A DNA stretch of 35,147 nt from NCBI GenBank assembly GCA_002083555.1, contig MSXN01000005.1, forward strand, positions 1 through 35,147, given 5' to 3'. Below are positions 23,353 to 30,757 of this stretch, piece by piece. Numbering within the stretch: position 1 is the stretch's first letter; every line of letters starts with the position of its first letter. The translations under genes and the position numbers were made by a program. This stretch comes from Nitrospira sp. ST-bin5 (GTDB lineage Bacteria > Nitrospirota > Nitrospiria > Nitrospirales > Nitrospiraceae). The notes under the pieces were generated by a model, which was given only the letters and a program-made list of their open reading frames with translations, searched no databases and was not told the origin of the DNA.

Positions 23353-24717
23353 ATGACGCAATCGCTAGAAGATTTGTTGGAAGCGCTCGAGGATGTCGAT
23401 GATGCGACGCGTGAGGAGGCGGCGAAGGCTTTGGCCGAGCTCGGCGATCCTAAGACCATCGATCCCCTGGTGAGCGCGTGCAGTGACGATTTCTGGTCCG
23501 TGCGGGCCTATGCAGGTTGCGCCGTGGCGAAGATTGGCGGGCCGAAGGCGCTGGAAGCCCTGGTCGGGCTGTTCAACGATACCATCATGGAAGTGCGCAA
23601 TCAGGCTGTCGAGGCGACGGCGAAGCTGGGCCCGCCGGTTGTCGATCGCATGATCGCGGCGTTGAAAGATGAACGGTGGCGGGTCCGGGAGCATGCGGCA
23701 AAAACCTGCGGAGAAATTCGTGACAAGGCGGCGGTCGATCCGCTCATCGCCGTCTGTCGCGATCGCGATGGCGCGGTGAAGAGCGCTGCGGCCGAGGCGC
23801 TGGGAAAGATCCGTGACGCGAAGGCCGTCCCGGCGTTGATCAAGTTATTCCGGGATTCATCGAAGATTGTGCGTGAAACCGCCGGGACCGCCCTCATCTG
23901 TATCGGGCAGCCGTCGGTCAATCCGCTGGTCGAGGCGTTGAAGGACAAAGATTTCGTGGTGCGGTGCCATGCGGCCCGCGCCCTGGGCGGAATGACCACC
24001 GACTATCAAATCGGCCGGACCTGGGTTCGCGATGCCAACGTCGTCGATGCGTTGATTGCCACCTTAAAAGATCCGGATCGGGCCGTTCGTGAGGATGCCA
24101 CGATTGCCTTAGGGATGATCGGTGACTCAAGAGCCATCGACGCTTTGTTGGAAGCCATGAAAGACGGCGTCGTCAAGCGGCACGCGATCGCGTCTCTCGG
24201 CATGATCGGAGATCCGCGGGCATTGCCGGCCGTCCTGGATGCCTTAAAGGGAAAGGGCATCAAGCAGGAGGGCACTCCGACGCCGGGTTGTATTGTGAGC
24301 GAAGATGCCTTCATCAAGGAAGCGGCGGCCACGGCCCTCGGGCAGTTCCGCGACCCCTCGGTCATTCCCGATCTCATTATGTTGTTGAAGGACGGGGTGT
24401 TGCGTGAGAAGGCCGCTCAAGCCCTCACGGTGATTGGGGACACGGCCATTGAACCATTGATCGCGTTTCTCTATGACCCGAAAGCGTCCGAGGTCGAGGC
24501 CGAGGGCGAGCGGGTGCTGTCGTATGCGTCCGTTCGGTTGACGGCCAAAGATGCACTCCGGTTGATCGTCCTTGAAACATTGGAAACGCTGGGATGGTCG
24601 CCCCCTGCCGAAGAAGTGCAGATCAGCTCCAGTAAGGCGGACAATCTCCGGGTCGATCGGCCCTTGGGCGATACCGGCCGGTTTGGGCCGTCAGGCGATG
24701 TAGCCAAGTCCAGCTAG
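23353..24717 (+). CDS. HEAT-repeat protein 1
   Basis: 454 residues, no signal peptide. It contains about a dozen PBS-lyase-type HEAT repeats of ~30 residues; typical units are DRDGAVKSAAAEALGKIRD, AKAVPALIKLF, and DPDRAVREDATIALGMIGD. Such solenoids bind proteins or peptides. Two breaks occur in the regular pattern: MTTDYQIGRTWVRDANVVD and a loop KGIKQEGTPTPGCIVSEDAF. The C-terminal ~70 residues (ERVLSYASVRLTAKDALRL onward) leave the repeat and end in a polar tail. The 5-base gap to the preceding secreted-protein gene implies one transcript. Confidence 0.9.
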   Translation: MTQSLEDLLEALEDVDDATREEAAKALAELGDPKTIDPLVSACSDDFWSVRAYAGCAVAKIGGPKALEALVGLFNDTIMEVRNQAVEATAKLGPPVVDRMIAALKDERWRVREHAAKTCGEIRDKAAVDPLIAVCRDRDGAVKSAAAEALGKIRDAKAVPALIKLFRDSSKIVRETAGTALICIGQPSVNPLVEALKDKDFVVRCHAARALGGMTTDYQIGRTWVRDANVVDALIATLKDPDRAVREDATIALGMIGDSRAIDALLEAMKDGVVKRHAIASLGMIGDPRALPAVLDALKGKGIKQEGTPTPGCIVSEDAFIKEAAATALGQFRDPSVIPDLIMLLKDGVLREKAAQALTVIGDTAIEPLIAFLYDPKASEVEAEGERVLSYASVRLTAKDALRLIVLETLETLGWSPPAEEVQISSSKADNLRVDRPLGDTGRFGPSGDVAKSS

Positions 24718-24775
24718 GCATCCTGGAGCTGCTGTTGTCCTTCCTCATCTCCTCGCCAGTTGCGTTCCGGTTCCG

Positions 24776-24805
24776 TTGACCCTGTAAAAAACCGTGTGCT
24801 AGGGT
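24776..24805 (+). promoter_or_regulatory. Possible promoter for HEAT-repeat protein 2
   Basis: TTGACC (24776-24781), an 18-base spacer, TAGGGT preceded by TGC. The -10 matches the consensus at only three positions, so this is tentative. Confidence 0.4.
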
Positions 24806-24831
24806 TATCGGCTCGATTCAGGAGGTCCAGA

Positions 24832-25914
24832 GTGGAGGATCCCGTGGCAGAGCAGATTGCAGCCCTCAAAGACGAGGACTGGGCTATTCGAGAGGAAGCC
24901 GCCGGCTTACTCGGGACCTTCAAGGATCCGCGCGCGGTTCAGCCGTTAGTCTCGATTCTTCGCGATGCTGATCGCGCGGTTCGGGAAGCGGCGATCGGGG
25001 CGCTGACGTCGATCGGCGCGCCTTCGGTCGAAGCCCTTGGCGCTTGCCTCGTCGACCGCGAATTATCGGTCCAGGAAGCGGCCTCCGGCATCCTCGCCTC
25101 CATCGCCGATGAACGCGTGTATGGGCCCTTGGTCGTCGCGTTGCGGAGTGCCGACTGGATCGTGCGCATGCATGCCGCGAAGGCCCTAGGGCGGGTGAAA
25201 AATATGGCGGCGGTCGAGCCGCTGATTCCGCTGCTGCAAGATAAAGTCAAAGCCGTGCGGGAAGAAGTCGCAACCGCCCTAGCCTTGATCGGAGAAGCCG
25301 CGATCCCTTCGTTGCTCGAGGCGTTGCAGCATACGGAATGGCTGGTTCGGCTCCATGCGGTGGAGTCGCTCGGCAAAACGAAGTCGTCACGTGCCGTTGA
25401 GCCGCTCCTCGCGCTGTTATTCAACGACCAGGATTCCGCTGTTCGCGAAGATACGGTGCGGGCCTTGGGTGAAATCGGAGATCCGCTAGCAGTCGAGTTC
25501 TTGTTCACGGCGATGCGGGAACCGGGCTTGCGCACCCTGGCGGTAGAAGCGCTCGGACGCATCGGTGACCGGCGGGCGGTGCCGGTATTGATGGAAGTGG
25601 TGTTAGGGACTTGTCCTCCTGACGTGACGCGGGCTGTCGCCGGTTGTGGCGATCAATGGAGCGAAGAAGTCATCACTCAGGCTGCGGCTGCCAGGGCTTT
25701 GGGTATCATCGGCGATGACGCCGCGGTCCCTGCGCTGGTCACCGCATTGGAGTCAACGTTTACCAGAGCTGAGGCGGCGGCGGCGTTAGCGAAATTCGGA
25801 TCGAAAGTGGTTCCGTTCCTCATCCCGCTGCTGACCGGTCACCCCGATGAAAATATGCGGTATCACGTGAAGGAAACCCTGGCGCTGGCGGGATGGCGAG
25901 CCGGGCGAGTATAG
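24832..25914 (+). CDS. HEAT-repeat protein 2
   Basis: 360 residues from GTG 24832, with AGGAGG 6 bases upstream; a second GTG at 24844 with GGAGG is an alternative. It contains about ten HEAT repeats, for example DADRAVREAAIGALTSIG, SADWIVRMHAAKALGRVKN and DSAVREDTVRALGEIGDP. A non-repeat loop around residue 265 carries two cysteines (LGTCPPDVTRAVAGCGDQW), like the cysteine loop of HEAT protein 1. It has no signal peptide. A third repeat element begins two bases after its stop codon. It may start its own transcription unit, because 114 bases separate it from HEAT protein 1. Confidence 0.88.
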   Translation: MEDPVAEQIAALKDEDWAIREEAAGLLGTFKDPRAVQPLVSILRDADRAVREAAIGALTSIGAPSVEALGACLVDRELSVQEAASGILASIADERVYGPLVVALRSADWIVRMHAAKALGRVKNMAAVEPLIPLLQDKVKAVREEVATALALIGEAAIPSLLEALQHTEWLVRLHAVESLGKTKSSRAVEPLLALLFNDQDSAVREDTVRALGEIGDPLAVEFLFTAMREPGLRTLAVEALGRIGDRRAVPVLMEVVLGTCPPDVTRAVAGCGDQWSEEVITQAAAARALGIIGDDAAVPALVTALESTFTRAEAAAALAKFGSKVVPFLIPLLTGHPDENMRYHVKETLALAGWRAGRV

Positions 25915-25915
25915 A

Positions 25916-26106
25916 CGGATGCTGAAAAAGTCCGCCAGCGGCGTTCTCGCGTCGCGCCGAGACTCAACGTACGGAGAATATTACTTGAGGCAAGTGGCCT
26001 CTCCGCTCGCAGATGATCGAAGCAGGCGGATCAAGCGAAGCTTGGTATGTACCTCCTCGTCCCGTTGCTCGCTGCGGCCTTGCTGGACGGTCTTTTTGAG
26101 CATCCT
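25916..26106 (+). repeat. Nested inverted-repeat element, copy 3 (long form)
   Basis: Begins CGGATGCTGAAAAAGTCC and ends TTTTTGAGCATCCT; the conserved arm GCGGCCTTGCTGGACGG is at the right. The centre is about 70 bases longer than in copies 1 and 2 and differs in sequence. It begins two bases after the stop codon of HEAT protein 2 and occupies most of the gap before HEAT protein 3. Confidence 0.78.
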
Positions 26107-26168
26107 AGTAGCGTAAATAGAGCGTATCAGTATTCATTGTGTGTCCAGTGTTTCTATTGAAAGTATAA

Positions 26169-27269
26169 ATGTCCAAAGAAACGATTGAAACGCTGGTCTC
26201 GGAGCTGGTCCATGAAGAAGACTGGCGGCGTATGCGGGCGACGGCGGCTTGTGTCGCCGGCGGACCTCGTGCCGTCCAAGCGCTGGTCGAAGCGCTTCGG
26301 ACCGGGACACCCGAGCTGAAAAAAGAAGTGGCGGCGATGTTGTCGCGCATCAAAGATCCGCAGGCCGGCGTGGCGTTGGTCGGCCTGCTGGAAGACGACG
26401 ATGACGTGGTGCGGAAGGCGGGAGCTAACGCGCTAGAACAGATGGCCGGGGTGCTCGATACGGACACCGCTGCAGCGCTGGTGGCGTTGCTTCCCAAGTA
26501 TCAGGAGGGCGAGGCGCGGCAGCTGATGACCCATCTGGTCGGAGCTATTCCAACGGCGGTGATCCCGCTGTGCGACATGTTGAAGCACCCGGATCCGTCA
26601 GCGCAGGTGACGGCGGCGTTGATGCTCGACCAGCTTCTGGATCCCCGTTCCATCGATGCCTTCATTGATGCGATGGGCCAGCCGGCGGTGCAGGATATTG
26701 CGGTCAGTACGTTGAAAAAGCTGAGCGCCATTCGTGAGCGGATTGATGAGACCTTCAATGCCCTTCGAGATGTGGAAGGGGCGAGCGAACGCGAAGAAGC
26801 GCGGATGTCGACGGTGATCTATCTCTTGGGCATCGGGCGGCCGAGCGTAGAGATTTTAATCGAATATCTCGAAGACGATGATTGGCTGGTGCGTGAAGCG
26901 GCGGCTGATTTGTTGGGGAAGATTGCGGACGTGCGGGCAGTCGAGCCATTGATGCGGCGACTGGAGTGCGATAAGGATACCGGCGTGAAGGAGCTGGCGA
27001 TCAAGGCGCTGGGATTGATCGGCGATGCCCGTCCGACGCAGCTCTATCTGGAAGCGATTCCGATTCGGCCGCTCCGGGTCTATGCGATGGAGGCGCTGGC
27101 CAAGATCAAGGATGTGGAAGTGTTGCGCCCTCATAAAGAACTCTTTGATCGTCTGCGGACGGATCGAGACGGGCTGGTGGCTTATAATGCGGGGTTGATC
27201 GCTGATAAACTTGAAGCATTAGGCGGAACCGATACCACAGGTCAGGAAGGGAATCACGAGGATGAGTAA
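26169..27269 (+). CDS. HEAT-repeat protein 3
   Basis: 366 residues, no signal peptide. MSKETIETLVSELVHEEDWR opens the first helix pair, followed by repeats such as TPELKKEVAAMLSRIKDPQA, DDVVRKAGANALEQMAG, DDDWLVREAAADLLGKIADV and DTGVKELAIKALGLIGDA. The central part (ATLPKYQEG to NALRDVEGASEREE) is less regular. There is no good Shine-Dalgarno before the ATG, only an A-rich stretch (TTGAAAGTATAA), so the start is supported mainly by the frame. The stop overlaps the start of HEAT protein 4 by 8 bases, implying coupled translation. Confidence 0.88.
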   Translation: MSKETIETLVSELVHEEDWRRMRATAACVAGGPRAVQALVEALRTGTPELKKEVAAMLSRIKDPQAGVALVGLLEDDDDVVRKAGANALEQMAGVLDTDTAAALVALLPKYQEGEARQLMTHLVGAIPTAVIPLCDMLKHPDPSAQVTAALMLDQLLDPRSIDAFIDAMGQPAVQDIAVSTLKKLSAIRERIDETFNALRDVEGASEREEARMSTVIYLLGIGRPSVEILIEYLEDDDWLVREAAADLLGKIADVRAVEPLMRRLECDKDTGVKELAIKALGLIGDARPTQLYLEAIPIRPLRVYAMEALAKIKDVEVLRPHKELFDRLRTDRDGLVAYNAGLIADKLEALGGTDTTGQEGNHEDE

Positions 27270-28026
27270 CGAGACAGAATCTGATCGGATTGATCTCCTC
27301 ATTTCGGCATTGCGCGACGAAAATGAAGCGTTGCGCGATCACGCGATCGCGAGCCTCGGACAGATGGGGGCCGACGCCGTCCCGCGCCTGATCGGACTGA
27401 TGGCCGATGAAGATGTCGTGATTCGAGAGGCGGCGACGACGGCGGTCGTGCGAATCGGGCCCTCCGTGGTGGAGGCGCTTTTGGATGCGTTGCAGGATGA
27501 TGAGTGGGCGATTCGCGAACAGGCGGCCTCCGGACTCGGCAAGCTCAAAGACCCCCGCGCGGTCGAGCCGTTAGTGAAGGCGCTCAAAGATAAGGATGGC
27601 GCGGTGCGGACGGCGGCGGTCTGGGCGTTGGAGCGGATCGGTGATGCGCGTGCCGTCCCCGGTTTGGTGGATGTGTTGACCGACAATACGCTGCGGGAGG
27701 ATGTCGCTCGTGTCTTGAAGAAAATCGGCGATGCGCGCGCGGTGGATGCGTTGATTGACGGCCTCTTGGGCAATAATTGGATGGTGCGGCGCCATGCCGC
27801 AGAGGCCTTGGGTAAGATCGGGGATCACCGCGGGGTCGGCCCGTTGATTGAATCATTGCAAGACGAAGATTGGCTGGTCAGGCGGAACGCGGCGGAATCG
27901 CTGGCGCGCCTTGGGGCGAAGGAGGCGATTCAGCCGCTCTTGCCCCTGCTGGAAGATGAAAATACGATGGTACAAGAAACCGTCGAAGGCGTACTCGCGA
28001 GCTTGGGTTGGACCGCGAAACAGTAA
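27262..28026 (+). CDS. HEAT-repeat protein 4
   Basis: 254 residues made almost entirely of the HEAT solenoid (about eight units). The unit DDEWAIREQAASGLGKLKD with PRAVEPLV closely resembles DEDWAIREEAAGLLGTFKD of HEAT protein 2, supporting recent gene duplication. Further units include DKDGAVRTAAVWALERIGDA, WMVRRHAAEALGKIGDH and DWLVRRNAAESLARLG. No accessory domain is evident. Its ATG overlaps the stop of HEAT protein 3. Confidence 0.9.
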   Translation: MSNETESDRIDLLISALRDENEALRDHAIASLGQMGADAVPRLIGLMADEDVVIREAATTAVVRIGPSVVEALLDALQDDEWAIREQAASGLGKLKDPRAVEPLVKALKDKDGAVRTAAVWALERIGDARAVPGLVDVLTDNTLREDVARVLKKIGDARAVDALIDGLLGNNWMVRRHAAEALGKIGDHRGVGPLIESLQDEDWLVRRNAAESLARLGAKEAIQPLLPLLEDENTMVQETVEGVLASLGWTAKQ

Positions 28027-28064
28027 TCGCTCCTCTTACCTTATAGACAAGAAGGATACACGTT

Positions 28065-28772
28065 ATGGCTGATGAAGCACCGGTGAAATTGATTCAGATC
28101 GGTCCGAAGGGCGGGGAAAAGAAAGACGGGTTCAACCTGGTGACTGAGCGGGTGGTAGCCATCAACCCCGAGGCCAAGCAACTCGAAGTCGAGTTGCTCG
28201 CGTACGACGGCAAGACGGTGGTTCTCGAGGTCGCCGAAGAGGCGCTTGAAGACCTCAAAAAGCTCAAAGTCGGCGACGGGGCGACCATTCGGGTTGTTGA
28301 AGAGAATGGGAAGCGGGTCGCGAAGAGTTTCCGGATTCGTTCGAAAGATCCGAACGCGGCCAAAGCCGATGCCATGTTGCTGGATCTTAAGGATCCGCAC
28401 TGGCTCAATCGGAAGTATGCGGCGGAAGTCCTGGGCGAGCTCAAGGATAGCCGCGCGGTGACGCCGCTGGTGGAGGCCTTGGTGGATGAGGTCGGCGACG
28501 TGCGGCAGCGCGCTTATGATTCGCTGATCAAGCTCGGCGGGATTTCTGTTTCCTCATTGGTGCCGTTGCTGGTGTCTGAAGAAGACGAAATCCGGCAATC
28601 GGCGACGGAGATTATCCGGAAGATCGGCAAGCCTGCCGTAGAACCGCTGGCGACGGCGTTGACGGATGCCGATGACAGGTTGAAGACCCGGATCATGAAA
28701 GTACTGGATCGGATGGGCTATAAGCCGAAGGCCAAGCAGGAGACCGGTGCTGAATTGCCCCGCCTGACCTAA
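28065..28772 (+). CDS. HEAT-repeat protein 5 with N-terminal beta domain
   Basis: 235 residues. Residues 1-~95 are a distinct beta-rich domain: VVAINPEAKQLEVELLAYDG, then KTVVLEVAEEALEDLKKLKV, GDGATIRVVEENGKRVAK. The pattern, including the KVGD turn, is that of small OB/SH3-like barrels. Residues ~105-225 contain about three HEAT units (DPHWLNRKYAAEVLGELKD, GDVRQRAYDSLIKLGG, EDEIRQSATEIIRKIGKP), followed by a short basic tail. It is the last gene of the array, 38 bases after HEAT protein 4, and runs into a hairpin shared with the convergent ugd gene. Confidence 0.88.
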   Translation: MADEAPVKLIQIGPKGGEKKDGFNLVTERVVAINPEAKQLEVELLAYDGKTVVLEVAEEALEDLKKLKVGDGATIRVVEENGKRVAKSFRIRSKDPNAAKADAMLLDLKDPHWLNRKYAAEVLGELKDSRAVTPLVEALVDEVGDVRQRAYDSLIKLGGISVSSLVPLLVSEEDEIRQSATEIIRKIGKPAVEPLATALTDADDRLKTRIMKVLDRMGYKPKAKQETGAELPRLT

Positions 28773-28783
28773 GCCGCCACCGG

Positions 28784-28805
28784 CCGCGGCCTAGGCAGGC
28801 CGCGG
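28784..28805. terminator. GC-rich hairpin between convergent genes
   Basis: Perfect 8-base arms CCGCGGCC / GGCCGCGG around TAGGCA. It overlaps the ugd stop codon and follows the HEAT protein 5 stop by 11 bases. The T-rich tail is weak in both directions, so it is a probable, not certain, bidirectional terminator. Confidence 0.5.
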
Positions 28806-30113
28806 TTCTCTGGTGGGTCGACCGACTGATACGTGGCGGAACCCGTGTCCCGTCACCCGGTCGGAGTCATAGACATTGCGCAGATCAAGCAGCAGCCGCT
28901 GACGCATGGATTGCTTGAGCCGGTCGAAATCGAGATTCCTGAACTGGTTCCACTCGGTCATGATGATGAGCCCGTCGGCGTTTTCAGCCACATCATAGGC
29001 TTCTTTGCATGGAATCATTCCCGGGATAAGCTTCGTAGCTTCTTCCATCGACACCGGGTCGTAGGCTCGCACGGTGGCGCCTTCCTTCATGAGCTCTTTT
29101 AGGATCGTCAAGGACGGGGCCTCGCGCATATCGTTCGTATTCGGCTTGAACGAAAGCCCCAGTACCCCGAGAGTTTTCCCAGTGAGCCCGCCGCAAGCTT
29201 CGCGGATTTTCGCAACCATTCTGAGGTGTTGTTCGTAGTTCACTTTGGCAGCTGCACCCGCAATTTGAAAGGGGTAGCCCACGCGTTCACCTGTCTGGAC
29301 CAGCGCCGCGAGGTCCTTGGGGAAGCAGGACCCACCGAATCCCGGCCCTGCGTGGAGAAACTTACCGCCGATTCGATGGTCCAGCCCCATGCCCTTGGAA
29401 ACCAATTGCACATCCGCGCCGACGCGCTCGCAGACCGTGGCCATCTCGTTGATAAACGAAATCTTGACGGCGAGAAAAGCGTTTGACGCGTACTTGATCA
29501 TTTCCGCTGTGGGGACGTCCGTGACGACAAAGGGCGTTTCAAGCAGGTAGAGTGGCCGATAGAGGTCTTTCATGATGGCAGCGGCTTGATCGCTATCGGC
29601 GCCGAGCACCACGCGGTTCGGGCGCATGAAGTCTTCAATCGCGGATCCTTCGCGCAAGAATTCAGGGTTGGAGACAATGTCAAAATTAATCGGTTTCGTC
29701 TGGTGTTTTCGGATGACCTCCCGGAGTCGCTCGCCGGTTCCGACGGGGACAGTCGACTTGGTGACGATCACTTTATAGCCGGTCATGTGCTTGGCGATGC
29801 CACGGCCGACTTCTTCCACAAACGATAGGTCCGCAGATCCATCGCTCTTTGGGGGAGTGCCCACAGCAATGAAAATGACGAGAGCTTTATCAACGGCTTT
29901 GACGACATCTGTCGTGAAGCTCAGCCGGCCTTCTTTGATTCCTTTGGCGACCAATTCGGTGATGCCCGGTTCGAAAAACGGCACCTCTCCCTTTTCCAGC
30001 TTCTCCACTCGACGGGCATCGTTATCCATGCAAGTGACGTTGACGCCGAACTCCGCAAAGCAGGCCCCTGTGACAAGGCCGACGTAACCGGTTCCAATGA
30101 CGCTGATATGCAT
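28791..30113 (-). CDS. ugd: UDP-glucose 6-dehydrogenase
   Basis: 440 residues, the normal length. The NAD-binding start is VIGTGYVGLVTGACFAEFG. The catalytic cysteine (C263) lies in HAGPGFGGSCFPKDLAAL. Further signatures are VTKSTVPVGTGERL, VSNPEFLREGSAIEDFMRPN and LGLSFKPNTNDMREAPS. It oxidises UDP-glucose in two steps to UDP-glucuronate, using two NAD+. The product feeds the UDP-glucuronate 4-epimerase encoded at 12141-13163. AAGGAG lies 10 bases before the ATG, with the promoter at 30155-30183. Confidence 0.96.
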   Translation of the reverse strand: MHISVIGTGYVGLVTGACFAEFGVNVTCMDNDARRVEKLEKGEVPFFEPGITELVAKGIKEGRLSFTTDVVKAVDKALVIFIAVGTPPKSDGSADLSFVEEVGRGIAKHMTGYKVIVTKSTVPVGTGERLREVIRKHQTKPINFDIVSNPEFLREGSAIEDFMRPNRVVLGADSDQAAAIMKDLYRPLYLLETPFVVTDVPTAEMIKYASNAFLAVKISFINEMATVCERVGADVQLVSKGMGLDHRIGGKFLHAGPGFGGSCFPKDLAALVQTGERVGYPFQIAGAAAKVNYEQHLRMVAKIREACGGLTGKTLGVLGLSFKPNTNDMREAPSLTILKELMKEGATVRAYDPVSMEEATKLIPGMIPCKEAYDVAENADGLIIMTEWNQFRNLDFDRLKQSMRQRLLLDLRNVYDSDRVTGHGFRHVSVGRPTREPRPA

Positions 30114-30154
30114 GGGATTGTTTCTCCTTGGTAGCTAGGGTATTGGTGGACCGA

Positions 30155-30183
30155 AGTATAGCAATGGATCAAACAGTGGGCAA
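30155..30183 (-). promoter_or_regulatory. sigma70-like promoter for ugd
   Basis: Minus strand: TTGCCC, a 17-base spacer, TATACT, 41 bases before the start codon. Confidence 0.65.
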
Positions 30184-30232
30184 TGAAATGGCTAAAATCG
30201 GCTACTTAGTGTTCAGGGTAGATTCCACGGCG

Positions 30233-30262
30233 TTGACTCTTCGAAAATTGGTTGAGTAGAAT
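30233..30262 (+). promoter_or_regulatory. sigma70-like promoter for the CBS protein
   Basis: TTGACT (30233-30238), an 18-base spacer, TAGAAT (30257-30262). Transcription would begin near 30269. Confidence 0.65.
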
Positions 30263-30294
30263 CCGACTCTTCTACAAGAGGGAGTACTGTTGCC

Positions 30295-30699
30295 GTGAAC
30301 TCCGTAGGGATGCAGCGTCCGCTTGCAGTCATGATGCGGTCGGTAGCGCAGACGATTTCCCCGGATGCGACAGCTTGCGATGCCGCGCGGCAAATGCGCG
30401 CGGCAAAAGTCGGAGCGCTCTTGGTTCGTGAGGGCGCGTGCTACCTCGGGATTATCAGTGAAGCCGATCTGGTTCGAAAGGTATTGGCGGAATCCCTGGT
30501 TCCTGCTCATACGCTTGTGCGGTCAGTCATGAGCGCCCCGCTGATCACGATCGATGTGGCTGCATCGGCGCATGATGCCAGCGACGTCATGGCGCAGGCT
30601 GGTATTCGCCACTTGGCGGTGGTTGAAGGTGGAGAAGTGGCTGGAATACTTTCCGTCAGAGACCTGCTGCGTTATTTCAAGAATTGGGGACCTCAATGA
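30295..30699 (+). CDS. CBS-domain-pair protein
   Basis: 134 residues holding two CBS motifs (a Bateman module): TISPDATACDAARQMRAAKV with GALLVREGACYLGIISEADL, then TIDVAASAHDASDVMAQAGI with RHLAVVEGGEVAGILSVRDL. It binds adenine nucleotides in most families and could sense energy status. There is no attached enzyme domain. It begins at GTG 30295 with GAGGGAG about 10 bases upstream; the internal ATG at 30310 has no spacing for an RBS. The spermidine-synthase-like gene starts 58 bases downstream. Confidence 0.9.
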   Translation: MNSVGMQRPLAVMMRSVAQTISPDATACDAARQMRAAKVGALLVREGACYLGIISEADLVRKVLAESLVPAHTLVRSVMSAPLITIDVAASAHDASDVMAQAGIRHLAVVEGGEVAGILSVRDLLRYFKNWGPQ

Positions 30700-30757
30700 T
30701 CCGTGTGGCCTCTTGCCTTCTTGGTCCTGGTCAATACCTGTCTGCGCTGCCTCTCCC

